A stretch of 52,249 nt of DNA, from NCBI GenBank assembly GCA_946478895.1, contig CAMLDY010000008.1, positions 1 through 52,249 on the forward strand, read 5' to 3'. The stretch comes from an uncultured Gemmatimonadota bacterium (GTDB lineage: Bacteria; Gemmatimonadota; Gemmatimonadetes; Gemmatimonadales; Gemmatimonadaceae). How positions within the stretch are numbered: position 1 is the stretch's first letter; each line of letters opens with the position of its first letter. Below the pieces are notes generated by a model. It was not told the DNA's origin. It saw only the letters and a program-made list of their open reading frames with translations, and searched no databases. Positions 26,185 through 35,249 of the stretch are shown here, piece by piece. The position numbers were made by a program, and so were the translations under genes.

Positions 26185-28453
26185 GCACGCGCCGAAGTTC
26201 GCCGAGATCGCGCTCCCGCTCCCGCTGTTCCAGAACTTTACCTACGCAGTCGAAGACGGGCTCGCCAATCCGGTAGAAGTCGGTTCTCGGGTCGTCGTCC
26301 CGCTCCGGAGCGGGAAGGAAGTGGGAGTTTGCGTCGGCATAACCGATGTCAGCCCTCTCAAGCGAAAGCCGAAGGCAATTCTCGAGTCTCCCGACGAGTC
26401 GCCGGCCGTCGGCGCGGCGCTGCTCGAGCTGTGCAAGTGGATGGCGGAGTACTACGTGGTGCCGCTGGGCGTCGTGCTTCGCACCGTGCTGCCCGCCGCG
26501 CTCACCGGAGCTGAAGATCCAAGTCCGCCGAGAAAGACACGTCGCGTGGTGGTGCTTGGCGCCGAGATTCCGACGCTGCTGGAGCGCGAGAAGATTTTCG
26601 GGCGCGCGAAACAGCAGCGCGCGGTGTTCGAGCTGATCGAATCGCTGGGTGGTCGAACATCGGTCGAGAATCTTAGCTCTCAGCTCGAGTTTTCTCCCGC
26701 AGTGCTCAAATCGCTGGAGAAGCGGGGCCTGATCGCGATTGAGGAGGAAGAGATCGATCGCGATCCTTTCTCGACGCGGGGCGGAATCTCGACGACGCGA
26801 CTGACTCCGACCGTCGCCCAGCAGGCGGCGGTCGAGTCGATGGCTGGCGCGGGGAAGGGCGATGTGTTTCTGCTGCACGGGATAACCGGCAGCGGCAAGA
26901 CCCTCGTGTACATCGAGCTGTTGCGCCGCATCGTCGACGAGCGCGGCCAGACCGCGATCGTCCTGGTGCCTGAGATTGCGCTCACTCCGCAGACGGTCGA
27001 CAGATTCCGCGCGGCATTCGGCGACCGCATCGCGGTGCTGCACTCCGCGCTCAGCGAGGGCGAGCGCTACGATGCGTGGCGCGCACTCAAGCGCGGCGAC
27101 AAGCGCATCGTCGTCGGTGCGCGATCGGCCGTGTTCGCTCCGTTGGAGAGCCTCGGTGCAATCATCGTCGATGAGGAGCACGAGTCCAGCTACAAGCAGG
27201 GCGAGACGCCGCGCTACCATGCCCGCGAAGTGGCAATAGTGCGGGCGAAGAACGAAGGCGCGATCACGGTGTTGGGCAGCGCCACCCCGTCCCTCGAAAC
27301 GTGGTCCAACGCGACGACCGGGAAGTACACATTGCTCACTCTGCCCGACAGGGTCGGCGGTGGCAGACTGCCCACCGTCGAGGTGATCGATTTGCGGCAC
27401 ACCGCGACCGACTACACCGCGATGGCGCAGGGCGGGATCGACTACGGCGCCGTCATCCGCGAGCCGCTGCACCACGCCATCGTCGAGACGATGAATCGCG
27501 GTGAGCAGAGCATTCTGCTGCTCAATCGCCGCGGCTATTCATCGTTCATCCAGTGCATCGATTGCGGCGCGGTCGCGACGTGCCCGCACTGCAGCATCAC
27601 CCTCACGCATCACCGCAATCCGGAACGGCTGATCTGCCACTATTGCCTGCACAAGGAAGATCCGCGGCCGGATTGCCCGCGCTGCGGCGGCCGAAATCTC
27701 CGACAGCGCGGACTGGGCACCCAGCAGGTCGAGCGCCTGTTGTGCGAGCGGTTTCCGTCGGCGCGAATCGCGCGGATGGACGTCGATACGACGAGTGGCA
27801 AATGGGCGCACACTCGCATCCTGGATCGCGTCGGCGCGGGAGACATCGACATCCTGCTCGGCACCCAGATGATCGCCAAGGGCCTCGACTTTCCGAACGT
27901 GACCCTCGTCGGGGTGGTCGATGCCGACGTGGGAATCAACCTGCCAGACTTCCGCGCGTCCGAGCGCTGCTTCCAGCTACTGAGCCAGGTATCTGGTCGA
28001 GCCGGTCGTGGATCCAAGGGCGGCAAGGTGCTCATTCAGACCCGCCTGCCGGCTCACCATGCAGTGCGATACGCTGTCGCCCACGACTACGCGTCATTCG
28101 TCCGCGAAGAGATGGCGGGCCGAGTGGATCCGCCCTATCCGCCCAACGTCCGCCTCGCGAACATCGTCTTCAGTGGTACCGTCGAAGATTCGACCGCGAA
28201 ACTCGCCATCCACGCCGGCGAGTGGCTGCGCGAGCTGATCTCCACCCGCGCCGGCGACGAAATCACCGTCGTTGGCCCCGCACCCTGTCCGATCGAGCGC
28301 ATCAAGAGCCGCTGGCGCTGGCACATCCTGTTGAAGTCCGCGCACCCCGGCGAGCTCACGCGGGTCAGTCGCTACTTCATGGAAAGATTCGAGGTACCCA
28401 CTACCGCGCAGCTCAGGGTGACACTCGACCGGGACCCGGTTGCGTTGCTCTAA
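26177..28453 (+). CDS. priA: Primosomal replication-restart helicase PriA
   Basis: 758 residues from GTG 26177, overlapping the epimerase gene by 8 bp. The N-terminal 3'-DNA-binding domain begins EIALPLPLFQNFTYAV. The helicase core shows Walker A in HGITGSGKT, VDEEHESSYKQ (DEEH box), LGSATPSLE and later GTQMIAKGLDFPNV. The cysteine-rich insertion (CIDCGAVATCPHC ... CHYCLHK ... CPRCGG) binds two zincs. PriA reloads the replisome at collapsed forks. An earlier in-frame ATG lies deep in the epimerase gene and adds unrelated sequence. It is last in the run, followed by the 28496 foldback region. Confidence 0.96.
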   Translation: MREHAPKFAEIALPLPLFQNFTYAVEDGLANPVEVGSRVVVPLRSGKEVGVCVGITDVSPLKRKPKAILESPDESPAVGAALLELCKWMAEYYVVPLGVVLRTVLPAALTGAEDPSPPRKTRRVVVLGAEIPTLLEREKIFGRAKQQRAVFELIESLGGRTSVENLSSQLEFSPAVLKSLEKRGLIAIEEEEIDRDPFSTRGGISTTRLTPTVAQQAAVESMAGAGKGDVFLLHGITGSGKTLVYIELLRRIVDERGQTAIVLVPEIALTPQTVDRFRAAFGDRIAVLHSALSEGERYDAWRALKRGDKRIVVGARSAVFAPLESLGAIIVDEEHESSYKQGETPRYHAREVAIVRAKNEGAITVLGSATPSLETWSNATTGKYTLLTLPDRVGGGRLPTVEVIDLRHTATDYTAMAQGGIDYGAVIREPLHHAIVETMNRGEQSILLLNRRGYSSFIQCIDCGAVATCPHCSITLTHHRNPERLICHYCLHKEDPRPDCPRCGGRNLRQRGLGTQQVERLLCERFPSARIARMDVDTTSGKWAHTRILDRVGAGDIDILLGTQMIAKGLDFPNVTLVGVVDADVGINLPDFRASERCFQLLSQVSGRAGRGSKGGKVLIQTRLPAHHAVRYAVAHDYASFVREEMAGRVDPPYPPNVRLANIVFSGTVEDSTAKLAIHAGEWLRELISTRAGDEITVVGPAPCPIERIKSRWRWHILLKSAHPGELTRVSRYFMERFEVPTTAQLRVTLDRDPVALL

Positions 28454-28495
28454 CTGGGCGCGGAGTCTGAGATCTCGCCGTTCGGCTGGCACCCC

Positions 28496-28651
28496 TAGTC
28501 CCAAAGCCGGCAGGTGGGAGACGTGGACAGTTGGGAGTGTGTCAGTCTGTCGTGCTTTGCATCCATAGGAAAGGCGAGGGCCGTCAGCCGCCAGCATGAC
28601 AGCTAATAGACTCCCAGCTTTCCAGTTGCCAGACGGCCGACTTTGGGACTA
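28496..28651. repeat. Imperfect 156-bp foldback followed by CAGTTAGTC-like repeats
   Basis: In the 352-bp gap after priA, TAGTCCCAAAG(C)CGGC at 28496-28511 is inverted at 28636-28651 with one mismatch in 16. Further pairing continues inward: GGGAGTGTGTCAGTCTGTCGTGC at 28533-28555 against the complement of about 28593-28615. Downstream (28695-28790) short motifs recur: GCAGTTAGTC, GGCAGTTGGTCCG, GCAGCAGTTAGTCCGC. No coding frame, tRNA or clear terminator is seen. Its lower GC than the flanks suggests an acquired or decayed repeat, or a structured RNA; unresolved. Confidence 0.6.
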
Positions 28652-28805
28652 CAGGGACACGCCGAAGCGCTGCGACCCCGAAGTCGATGCCGCATTCCGC
28701 AGTTAGTCTCCCAACCCGCAATCAGTCAGCATTTCGCACTGGCAGTTGGTCCGTGATTCCGCAGCAGTTAGTCCGCACCCCTAAGCAGTTCTTTAGATTT
28801 AGCGC

Positions 28806-29927
28806 GTGACCATCCTTCGTCATCCTGACTTCAATTCGCCCGAGCTGGCGGCCGCTCCCGACGCGAAGTTTGTCGCGGCGCCGGCCGACGGCGTCCTGCC
28901 CGAGGGCTTCTTCTCGACCACCAACCTTCCCACCTACGTCCGCATCAAGGGAGCGTGGCAGATGCCCCGCGAGCCGCGGATGGACTCGGCCCTCGTCCTC
29001 GATGCCGATGGATTGTGGGTAAGGGAAGGACGGAAGCTCAGAAAAGGCGATCTCGTTGCCGTCGGCAGCGAGGAAGACGGCAGCGAGGGCATTTACGTGC
29101 ACACCGCTTCCTTCCTCGGCGACGAGGAAGGCGAGTTCAAGTTCATGACCAGCGAGGTGTCGCGTGAGAAGCCGATCGACTACTCGCAGATGGCGAGGAT
29201 CCTCATCGACGAGCGCGAGCGCGGCGGATATCCGATCTGGGTCACCGGCCCTGCTCTGGTCCACTCGCGCGCCCGAGCCGACATGGTCTGGTTCATCGAG
29301 AACGGATTCGTTGCCGCGCTCCTGGCGGGAAACGCCGTCGCCGTCCACGACATCGAGGCATCGATCTTCGGAACGACCCTCGGCATGACCCGTACTGGCG
29401 AAGCGACGACGGGCGGACACGGCCTGCACATGCGGGCCATCAACAAGGTCCGCGCTGCCGGGTCGATCTCGAACGCCGTGGAGCGCGGGGTGATCACCGA
29501 CGGCATCATGCACGCGTGTGTAGTGAAGGGCGTGCCGTTCGTGCTCACGGGATCGATTCGCGACGACGGTCCGCTCCCCGAGGTCATCACCGACACTCTC
29601 GCGGCGCAGGACGCGATGAAGCGGCACACCACCCGCGCGACGATGGCGGTCCTGATCGCGACCGCCCTCCACGCCATCGCAACCGGCAACATGCTGCCCG
29701 CCTTCGTGACCGAGAAAGACGGCTCGATGCGCGAGCTGCCGACCATCTGCGTCGATTCGTCGGAGTTCGTCGTCAGCAAGCTCAAGGATCGCGGCACCCA
29801 CCAGGCATTTGGTGTCGTCACCAACGCACAGGACTTCATGCATATTCTTCGACTTTACGTGGAGCGCGAGCTGACCGAGCGGAAGGCGGGTCAGGCCGCG
29901 CGCCAGGCCAGCAGGGCAACGGCGTGA
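28806..29927 (+). CDS. TIGR00300-type protein (putative ornithine cyclodeaminase / LOR-SDH domain)
   Basis: 373 residues from GTG. The core GGYPIWVTGPALVHSRARAD, IENGFVAALLAGNAVAVHDI, GTTLGMTRTGE and TGSIRDDGPLPEVITDT matches the conserved family long annotated as TIGR00300, found in archaea, cyanobacteria (C-terminal part of the arginine-catabolism enzyme AgrE/ArgZ) and some other bacteria. Members have been linked to NAD-dependent ornithine-to-proline conversion. The assignment here rests on memory of the motif set, so the family is likely and the exact reaction is less certain. The TGA overlaps the next gene's GTG. No arginine dihydrolase domain is attached. Confidence 0.72.
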   Translation: MTILRHPDFNSPELAAAPDAKFVAAPADGVLPEGFFSTTNLPTYVRIKGAWQMPREPRMDSALVLDADGLWVREGRKLRKGDLVAVGSEEDGSEGIYVHTASFLGDEEGEFKFMTSEVSREKPIDYSQMARILIDERERGGYPIWVTGPALVHSRARADMVWFIENGFVAALLAGNAVAVHDIEASIFGTTLGMTRTGEATTGGHGLHMRAINKVRAAGSISNAVERGVITDGIMHACVVKGVPFVLTGSIRDDGPLPEVITDTLAAQDAMKRHTTRATMAVLIATALHAIATGNMLPAFVTEKDGSMRELPTICVDSSEFVVSKLKDRGTHQAFGVVTNAQDFMHILRLYVERELTERKAGQAARQASRATA

Positions 29928-30394
29928 TCGAGACTACGGAGCGATTTCTGCGCGATATCGCCGAGCGCATCGGTCTACACTCGGTCGATGAAATCAGACT
30001 GTTTCCACCGATGCGGCAGGGAGGCGTCGAGACCGCAGTTGCCGTCGTCGCTGCGCTACCGCTCCCGCCCGAGCCGGTGCACGACCACGCTGCCGACGAG
30101 CCCCCCGAAGCGCTCAGCGAGAGCGCGGGCGACGAGTTTCTTCCCATCGAGGAAGAGGATCGCGAGATCATCGTCCATCGCCATACGGTCTTCACCGCGC
30201 GATACCGTCACACCCTCAAGGGAGCGGATCGCGGCAAATGGGAGGTCGATGTCCGCGCCGAGGCGGACGCGCCGCTCGTCACGCTGGATGACGTCGTCCG
30301 CGGTGTGATGAAGCGCGCCGGCGAGCCATTCGAGCCCGAGAAGATCACCGCGTCAGAGTTCAAGACGATCGTCGAGACGGCACCGAGTCCCTGA
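29924..30394 (+). CDS. Small acidic protein of unknown function
   Basis: 156 residues from a GTG overlapping the previous stop (GTGA). The N-terminal helix (ETTERFLRDIAERIGLHSVDEIRLFPP) is followed by a strand (ETAVAVVAALPLPP). An acidic linker (residues about 55-85) leads to a C-terminal beta-rich part with IIVHRHTVFTARYRHTLKGAD, WEVDVRAEADAPLV and TLDDVVRGVMKRAGE. There is no signal peptide, membrane helix or known motif. Coupling to the TIGR00300 gene suggests a partner or regulatory subunit, but that is conjecture. It converges with the gene ending at 30416. Confidence 0.7.
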   Translation: MIETTERFLRDIAERIGLHSVDEIRLFPPMRQGGVETAVAVVAALPLPPEPVHDHAADEPPEALSESAGDEFLPIEEEDREIIVHRHTVFTARYRHTLKGADRGKWEVDVRAEADAPLVTLDDVVRGVMKRAGEPFEPEKITASEFKTIVETAPSP

Positions 30395-30415
30395 CGATCC
30401 AAATCGACTCCAGCT

Positions 30416-32086
30416 TCACACCGCGACGCGCGGCGCGATCGGCGTGAGCTTTGCCGCCGCAGGCGGCGCTCCAGGCGCGTTCGCGGCGGCGTATCGAGCC
30501 AGAATCGTCCGGTGAATGTCGCGCGCATCCTCCAGCGTCTCGGCCTCTAGCGCGAGCCGTTCCGGCGAGATGATGAACGGATAGACCTGATCACCGCCCG
30601 CCGAGCCATGCGCGCCGACCTGATCGTCGAACGAGATGATGTCGTAGCCGTCGAAGTAACCGAACAGGACGCAATCACCCGCGTTCGATTGCCGGATCAG
30701 GGACTCGACCGCGCGCAGCACGTACGGCTCGGTGCCGAACACCTCGAGCGGATTCTCCCCAGCGATGATCTCCAACTGCCCGTCGTTCAGAATCGCGCGT
30801 CCGCGCCTGCCGGCCAACACGACGCCGCGTGCCGATAGCGTTGCGACCAATCCGATTCCGGGGTGCGCGATCAGCCGCTCGTAAAGACGAGACCAGCGCG
30901 GATCTGCCTGGATCTGCTCCAGCGAAAGCCGCTGCTCGACCTTCGCGAAATAGACCAGCGCCAGACACGAGCTGTAGGTGACCACCACATCGTTGGTTCG
31001 ATCGACGCGGTACTTCTCGGGGAAGATGATCTCGCGCAGACCATATCGGCTGCGCAGCCAGTCCCTGAACCGTCGGATCGAGTTGCGCGCGCCGAACCGC
31101 GCCGGCGTCAGTTGCGCAACAGCTTCGACGACTTCCGGACCGATGTCGGAATACTCGGTGTCCTCTGCGTAGCTGGCGAGCGCGCGCGGCCGCTCTGCTT
31201 CCTCCTGTGGACCTTCGTCGAGCAGGCGCTGCACCGTCGCACCGAGCGACTCGCCGTAGCGCACCCGATAACTCAACGCCGGTGTCATCCCGTGATCCGA
31301 CAGGATCACCAGGTCATACCCGCGGCCACCCGCCAGCTGTGCCATTCGCCAGATCTCAGCGATGCGCGCATCGGTGCGACGGAGATCGGCCAGTGCCTGC
31401 TTGCTCGACGGCCCGAAGTGGTGCGCGAGCTCGTCGTACTGCATGAAGGTGCTGTAGATGACGGGCACGCCAAGATACACGTCGAGCAGGATTGCCATCG
31501 TCTGCAGCTCGCGTACGACGACGTTGCTGAGGATGCGGATGAACGGAAAAATGCCCTCGGAGTGGGTCACTCGACCCGCGATCTCGCCGCGCGCTCGCTC
31601 CCACTCCTCGAGCAGCCACTCGAATGCGCCCTGCAACACCATCCGCAGCATCCTGATCGGATGGAGTACCATCAGCAGCGCCATCCTCGTCCCCCCGAGC
31701 CGTCGGTACACCGACATCTTCTCGCGCGTCGCCACCGTGAAGGCGACCGTCTGCGCATCGCCGTCGAGCAGGTTGACGTAGCTCGATCCGCCCGCCAGCG
31801 CTCCCGGCGAATGAATCCGGTCGCGGATGTACTGCACTCCGTGTGGCGCGTTGCAGGTGATCACCCGCCTCGCGGACTTGTCGTAGAAACGAAACGCGGG
31901 AATGCCGGCATTCTCGCCGTAAAACATCCCTGCCTGGCAGTACGGCGTCGCCGATGGAAGGCCGCAGAACCATCTTCTCAGCGCAAATCCCTCTCGCAGC
32001 AGCCGCGCGATGGTCGGGCAAAGCCCGAGCTCGAGCGCGCGTCGCAGGTCCGAATAGGCGAGCGCGTCGATCTGCAGCATGATCAA
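30416..32086 (-). CDS. Alkaline-phosphatase-superfamily phosphodiesterase/phosphatase
   Basis: 556 residues of the type I phosphodiesterase/nucleotide pyrophosphatase group. The first metal aspartate is in MLQIDALAYSDL. A nucleophile-type segment appears in LPSATPYCQAGMFYG (Thr in place of Ser is common). YDELAHHFGP and LVILSDHGMTPAL supply the remaining metal ligands. The start is uncertain: TTG 32086 is the conservative choice, but the frame stays open for 100 bases upstream and reads as plausible protein (WYYRTKYRPFAREKRP), with no ATG, GTG or TTG before the response-regulator stop. The substrate is unknown. It is last in the ABC-kinase-regulator operon. Confidence 0.8.
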   Translation of the reverse strand: MIMLQIDALAYSDLRRALELGLCPTIARLLREGFALRRWFCGLPSATPYCQAGMFYGENAGIPAFRFYDKSARRVITCNAPHGVQYIRDRIHSPGALAGGSSYVNLLDGDAQTVAFTVATREKMSVYRRLGGTRMALLMVLHPIRMLRMVLQGAFEWLLEEWERARGEIAGRVTHSEGIFPFIRILSNVVVRELQTMAILLDVYLGVPVIYSTFMQYDELAHHFGPSSKQALADLRRTDARIAEIWRMAQLAGGRGYDLVILSDHGMTPALSYRVRYGESLGATVQRLLDEGPQEEAERPRALASYAEDTEYSDIGPEVVEAVAQLTPARFGARNSIRRFRDWLRSRYGLREIIFPEKYRVDRTNDVVVTYSSCLALVYFAKVEQRLSLEQIQADPRWSRLYERLIAHPGIGLVATLSARGVVLAGRRGRAILNDGQLEIIAGENPLEVFGTEPYVLRAVESLIRQSNAGDCVLFGYFDGYDIISFDDQVGAHGSAGGDQVYPFIISPERLALEAETLEDARDIHRTILARYAAANAPGAPPAAAKLTPIAPRVAV

Positions 32087-32193
32087 CCCGCGCTGCGGCG
32101 GCCGCGGCCGCTTTTCGCGCGCGAACGGCCGGTACTTGGTGCGATAGTACCAGCGCAGCAGCGGGCCCGCGCGCGGTCGCGCGCGTCGCTCGA

Positions 32194-32556
32194 CTATGCC
32201 AGGTGGCGCTCGATCTGGCGTAAGAGCTCGCTGATAGGGACCGGCTTCACCAGCACATCGGCGCAGCCCGCCTCGAGGCAGCTACGGCGTGATTTGGCGT
32301 CGCTGTGTCCGGTCATGGCCAGGGTCGCCCGCGGCAGACAGGCGCGCTGTCGCAGCGCTTCCATGATCTCGAGTCCATCGCCATCGGGCAGCGAAAGATC
32401 GAGCAGCATCACGTCGACCGGCTTGTCGCTGCCGCGCTCGACCGCGTCGGCGACGGTCGCCGCTACGTCGACCTCATAGCCGGCTTCGGTGAAGAGCACC
32501 GTAAAAGCGTCGGTCACCAGCGGACTGTCCTCGACGATCAGGATGCGCGTCTTCAT
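32194..32556 (-). CDS. Single-domain (CheY-like) response regulator
   Basis: 120 residues consisting of a receiver domain only. The acidic pair is in LIVEDSP (residues 9-10). The phospho-accepting aspartate is D53 in MLLDLSLPDGDG. The conserved threonine sits in AMTGH and the lysine in LVKPVP. There is no output domain, so it must act by protein contact or as a phosphate shuttle. Its ATG overlaps the kinase stop (TAATG), marking the kinase as the cognate partner. Confidence 0.93.
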   Translation of the reverse strand: MKTRILIVEDSPLVTDAFTVLFTEAGYEVDVAATVADAVERGSDKPVDVMLLDLSLPDGDGLEIMEALRQRACLPRATLAMTGHSDAKSRRSCLEAGCADVLVKPVPISELLRQIERHLA

Positions 32557-33371
32557 TACCCGCGTGGCATCACCAGAGGGAGGGTGAAGAAGAACCGGCT
32601 TCCCTTGCCGAGCTCGCTTTCCACCCAGATGCTGCCCGAGTGGAGCTCCACCAGCTTCCGCGCGATCGCAAGGCCGAGGCCCGTCCCGTGGTGCGGGCGC
32701 GACGGCGACGCATCGACTTGCGCGAACTCCCTGAAGACCAGCTCGAAGTGATCGCGCGCAATCCCGCGGCCGGTGTCGCCGACTTCCACGACCAGCTCCT
32801 CTTCGTTCTTACCGCGACGCGAAAAAGAAACCCAGATTCTGCCGCCATCGCCGGTGAACTTGATGGCGTTGCCGATCAGATTGGCGAGCACGTGCTTGAT
32901 CTTGTCGCGATCGGCGAAGAGGGGCGGGAGGTTGTCGCCGTTCAGTCGCTCGATCGTCAAATGCTTTCTCGCCGCCAGGGGTTGATTGAGCATTCGCACC
33001 TGATCGACGAGCTCGGTGATGTCGAACTCGCTGCGAGCGAGACTGACCTGGTCGCTGGCGGTCCGCACGTAGGTCAGAATCTCGTCGATCATGTCGAGCA
33101 GCTGCTGTCCCCCGCTCACGATTCCGCTGACGCTGTCGCGCTGCTTCGGCGTCAGCTCGCCGAGCATTCCCTCACGGAGGATCTCGGCGTGCGTGATGAT
33201 GGCCGCGAGCGGCGTGCGCAGATCGTGCGAGATGTTCGACAGAAACTGGGTTTTGAGCGAGTCCCGCGCCTTCAGCTCGTCGATGGTGCGCTGCGCTTCC
33301 TTGGCCAGCGACTCCAGGGCCTTTACCCGCTGCTGCAGCGCCGCCGGATCCAGCTGTTCGGTCATCGTCAT
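32556..33371 (-). CDS. Soluble sensor-less histidine kinase
   Basis: 271 residues. A short N-terminal coiled coil (residues 8-38, [19 protein letters not shown]) leads straight into HisKA with H49 in [12 protein letters not shown] HATPase_c domain follows with [25 protein letters not shown] and [13 protein letters not shown]. There is no sensory domain and no membrane helix, so the input probably comes through a partner or through the coiled coil. It is translationally coupled both to the upstream ABC exporter gene (ATGA) and to the downstream receiver protein. Confidence 0.93.
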   Translation of the reverse strand: MTMTEQLDPAALQQRVKALESLAKEAQRTIDELKARDSLKTQFLSNISHDLRTPLAAIITHAEILREGMLGELTPKQRDSVSGIVSGGQQLLDMIDEILTYVRTASDQVSLARSEFDITELVDQVRMLNQPLAARKHLTIERLNGDNLPPLFADRDKIKHVLANLIGNAIKFTGDGGRIWVSFSRRGKNEEELVVEVGDTGRGIARDHFELVFREFAQVDASPSRPHHGTGLGLAIARKLVELHSGSIWVESELGKGSRFFFTLPLVMPRG

Positions 33372-35182
33372 ATTGTAGTTGCCGCCTCATCCGCTGCCAA
33401 CGCGTCGGCCTCGCCTTCGTCGGACTCCACTGCGTCGAGGAGCTGCTGCCGCCGCAGCAGCGACCAGTACCTGCCCCGCAACGCCATCAGATCGTCGTGA
33501 CGACCCTGCTCCACGACCGTGCCTTTCTCCAGCACGACGATCCACTGCGCATCGCGAATCGCGCTGATCCGGTGGGACGCGATCAGCGCTGTCCGTCCAG
33601 CCAGTGCTCCCCGCAGCGCGCGCAGGATCTCGGCTTCCGTATGGGTGTCAACCGCCGAAAGCGCGTCATCGAGCACCACGATGCTCGGCTTTCTCGCCAA
33701 CGCGCGGGCCAGTGAGGCGCGTTGTTTCTGGCCGCCGGAAAGATTGATCCCGCGCTCGCCGAGGACGGTGTCGTACCGGCCCGGAAACTCCTCGATGGTG
33801 CGATCGAGCTGCGCCACCGCCGCCGCCCATTCGCCGGTCTGAGTCATTTCACTCGTGCCGTACGATAGGTTGGAGCCGATGGTGTCGCTGAACAGCAATG
33901 ATTCCTGCGGCACGAAGCCGATCTCGCGCCGCAGCTCCGCCGGCGCGACGTTCCTCGTCGGGACACCATCGATCAGAATCTCGCCTTCCTGTGGATCGTA
34001 CATCCTCGGAATCAGGTCGATCAGCGCGCTCTTGCCGCTCCCCGTCGCGCCGACGATGCCGAAAGTCGCCCCCGCCGGCACGGTAAAGCTGACGTTGCGC
34101 AGCACCCACCGCGGCTCGCTGGCCACATCGGACGGATAGTGGAATCCGACATTCCGGAACTCGATCGTTCGACCTGAATCGGTTGGCGGCAGGTGCTGTT
34201 GGGGCGGCTTCTGGGTGATTGTCGGCTTGACCTCGAGAATTTCGGCGAGTCGCCCCATCGACGCGTCGCCACGCTGGAAAAGATTGATGACCCAGCCCAG
34301 CGCGATCATCGGCCACGTGAGCATCGTCAGGTACATCCCGAACGCGACGAAGGATCCAATCGAGATCGTGCCCCTGATGGTGAAGACTCCGCCCACGCCG
34401 AGCACTACTACCGCCCCCAGCCCGCCGAAGAATGCGAACAACGGATTCAGGGTGCCCCACAGCCTGACCAGCGACATGTTGAGCGCCAGATACTGATCGT
34501 TGATGGCCGCGAACCGGGCGATCTCAGCCGCCTCCTGACGGTACGCGCGAACGATCCGCGCTCCGGTCAGATTCTCCTGCGCGCGCGTCGTCAGCGTCGA
34601 GAAATGCTCCTGCACCGCCTCGAACCGGTCGTGAATCGCCTTGCCCATCCTGATGGTTAGGAGCGGCAGGAAGATGAGCGGCAGCAGCGCGAGCAGGGTC
34701 AGCTTCACATCGATGCGCAGCATGAAGTACAGCGCGAAAACCCCGCCCGCGATGGTGTTGGCGAGATACATGACCGCCGGCCCGACCGCCATCCGGACCG
34801 CGCTCAGGTCGTTGGTGAGCCGCGCCATGATGTCGCCGGTCCGGGTCTGTGCAAAGTACGCGGCGTCAAGCGTCTCCAGATGTGTGAAGAGGTCGTTGCG
34901 CAGGTCGTACTCGATCCAGCGGCTGACGCCGTTCATCAGCTCACGCATCCCGTACCGGAATGCCCCGCCGACGATCGCCGCGAGCACGATTAGACCACTC
35001 AGCTCCCAGATTGTCCTCATCGGCGCCGCGTTGCCAATCGCGTCGATTGCGCGTCGAAGCAGCCATGGGATGACGCTGGTAATCGCCGATGACGCCAGGA
35101 CGATGACGAGCCCGACGCTGAATGAGATCCAGTACGGGCGATAGTATGGCGCGGCGATCCGCAGATTCTTCATATTTGGCAT
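33368..35182 (-). CDS. ABC exporter, fused permease and ATPase half-transporter
   Basis: 604 residues of the MsbA/LmrA-type half-transporter, acting as a dimer in the inner membrane. Six helices lie in residues about 15-300 (for example [19 protein letters not shown] and [19 protein letters not shown]). The ATPase domain has [10 protein letters not shown] (Walker A), a Q-loop, [15 protein letters not shown] (signature), [12 protein letters not shown] (Walker B) and the [11 protein letters not shown] switch histidine. Substrates of this class range from lipids to drugs and peptides and cannot be inferred here. It heads the leftward operon with the kinase, regulator and phosphodiesterase; a divergent promoter region with the next gene lies in 35183-35249. 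Confidence 0.93.
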   Translation of the reverse strand: MPNMKNLRIAAPYYRPYWISFSVGLVIVLASSAITSVIPWLLRRAIDAIGNAAPMRTIWELSGLIVLAAIVGGAFRYGMRELMNGVSRWIEYDLRNDLFTHLETLDAAYFAQTRTGDIMARLTNDLSAVRMAVGPAVMYLANTIAGGVFALYFMLRIDVKLTLLALLPLIFLPLLTIRMGKAIHDRFEAVQEHFSTLTTRAQENLTGARIVRAYRQEAAEIARFAAINDQYLALNMSLVRLWGTLNPLFAFFGGLGAVVVLGVGGVFTIRGTISIGSFVAFGMYLTMLTWPMIALGWVINLFQRGDASMGRLAEILEVKPTITQKPPQQHLPPTDSGRTIEFRNVGFHYPSDVASEPRWVLRNVSFTVPAGATFGIVGATGSGKSALIDLIPRMYDPQEGEILIDGVPTRNVAPAELRREIGFVPQESLLFSDTIGSNLSYGTSEMTQTGEWAAAVAQLDRTIEEFPGRYDTVLGERGINLSGGQKQRASLARALARKPSIVVLDDALSAVDTHTEAEILRALRGALAGRTALIASHRISAIRDAQWIVVLEKGTVVEQGRHDDLMALRGRYWSLLRRQQLLDAVESDEGEADALAADEAATTI

Positions 35183-35249
35183 GTGGATTGCCGTCCACTT
35201 TTATTCATGAGCTTTGTAAATCAGAGCTCACAACAGATGGAGGAGGCTA

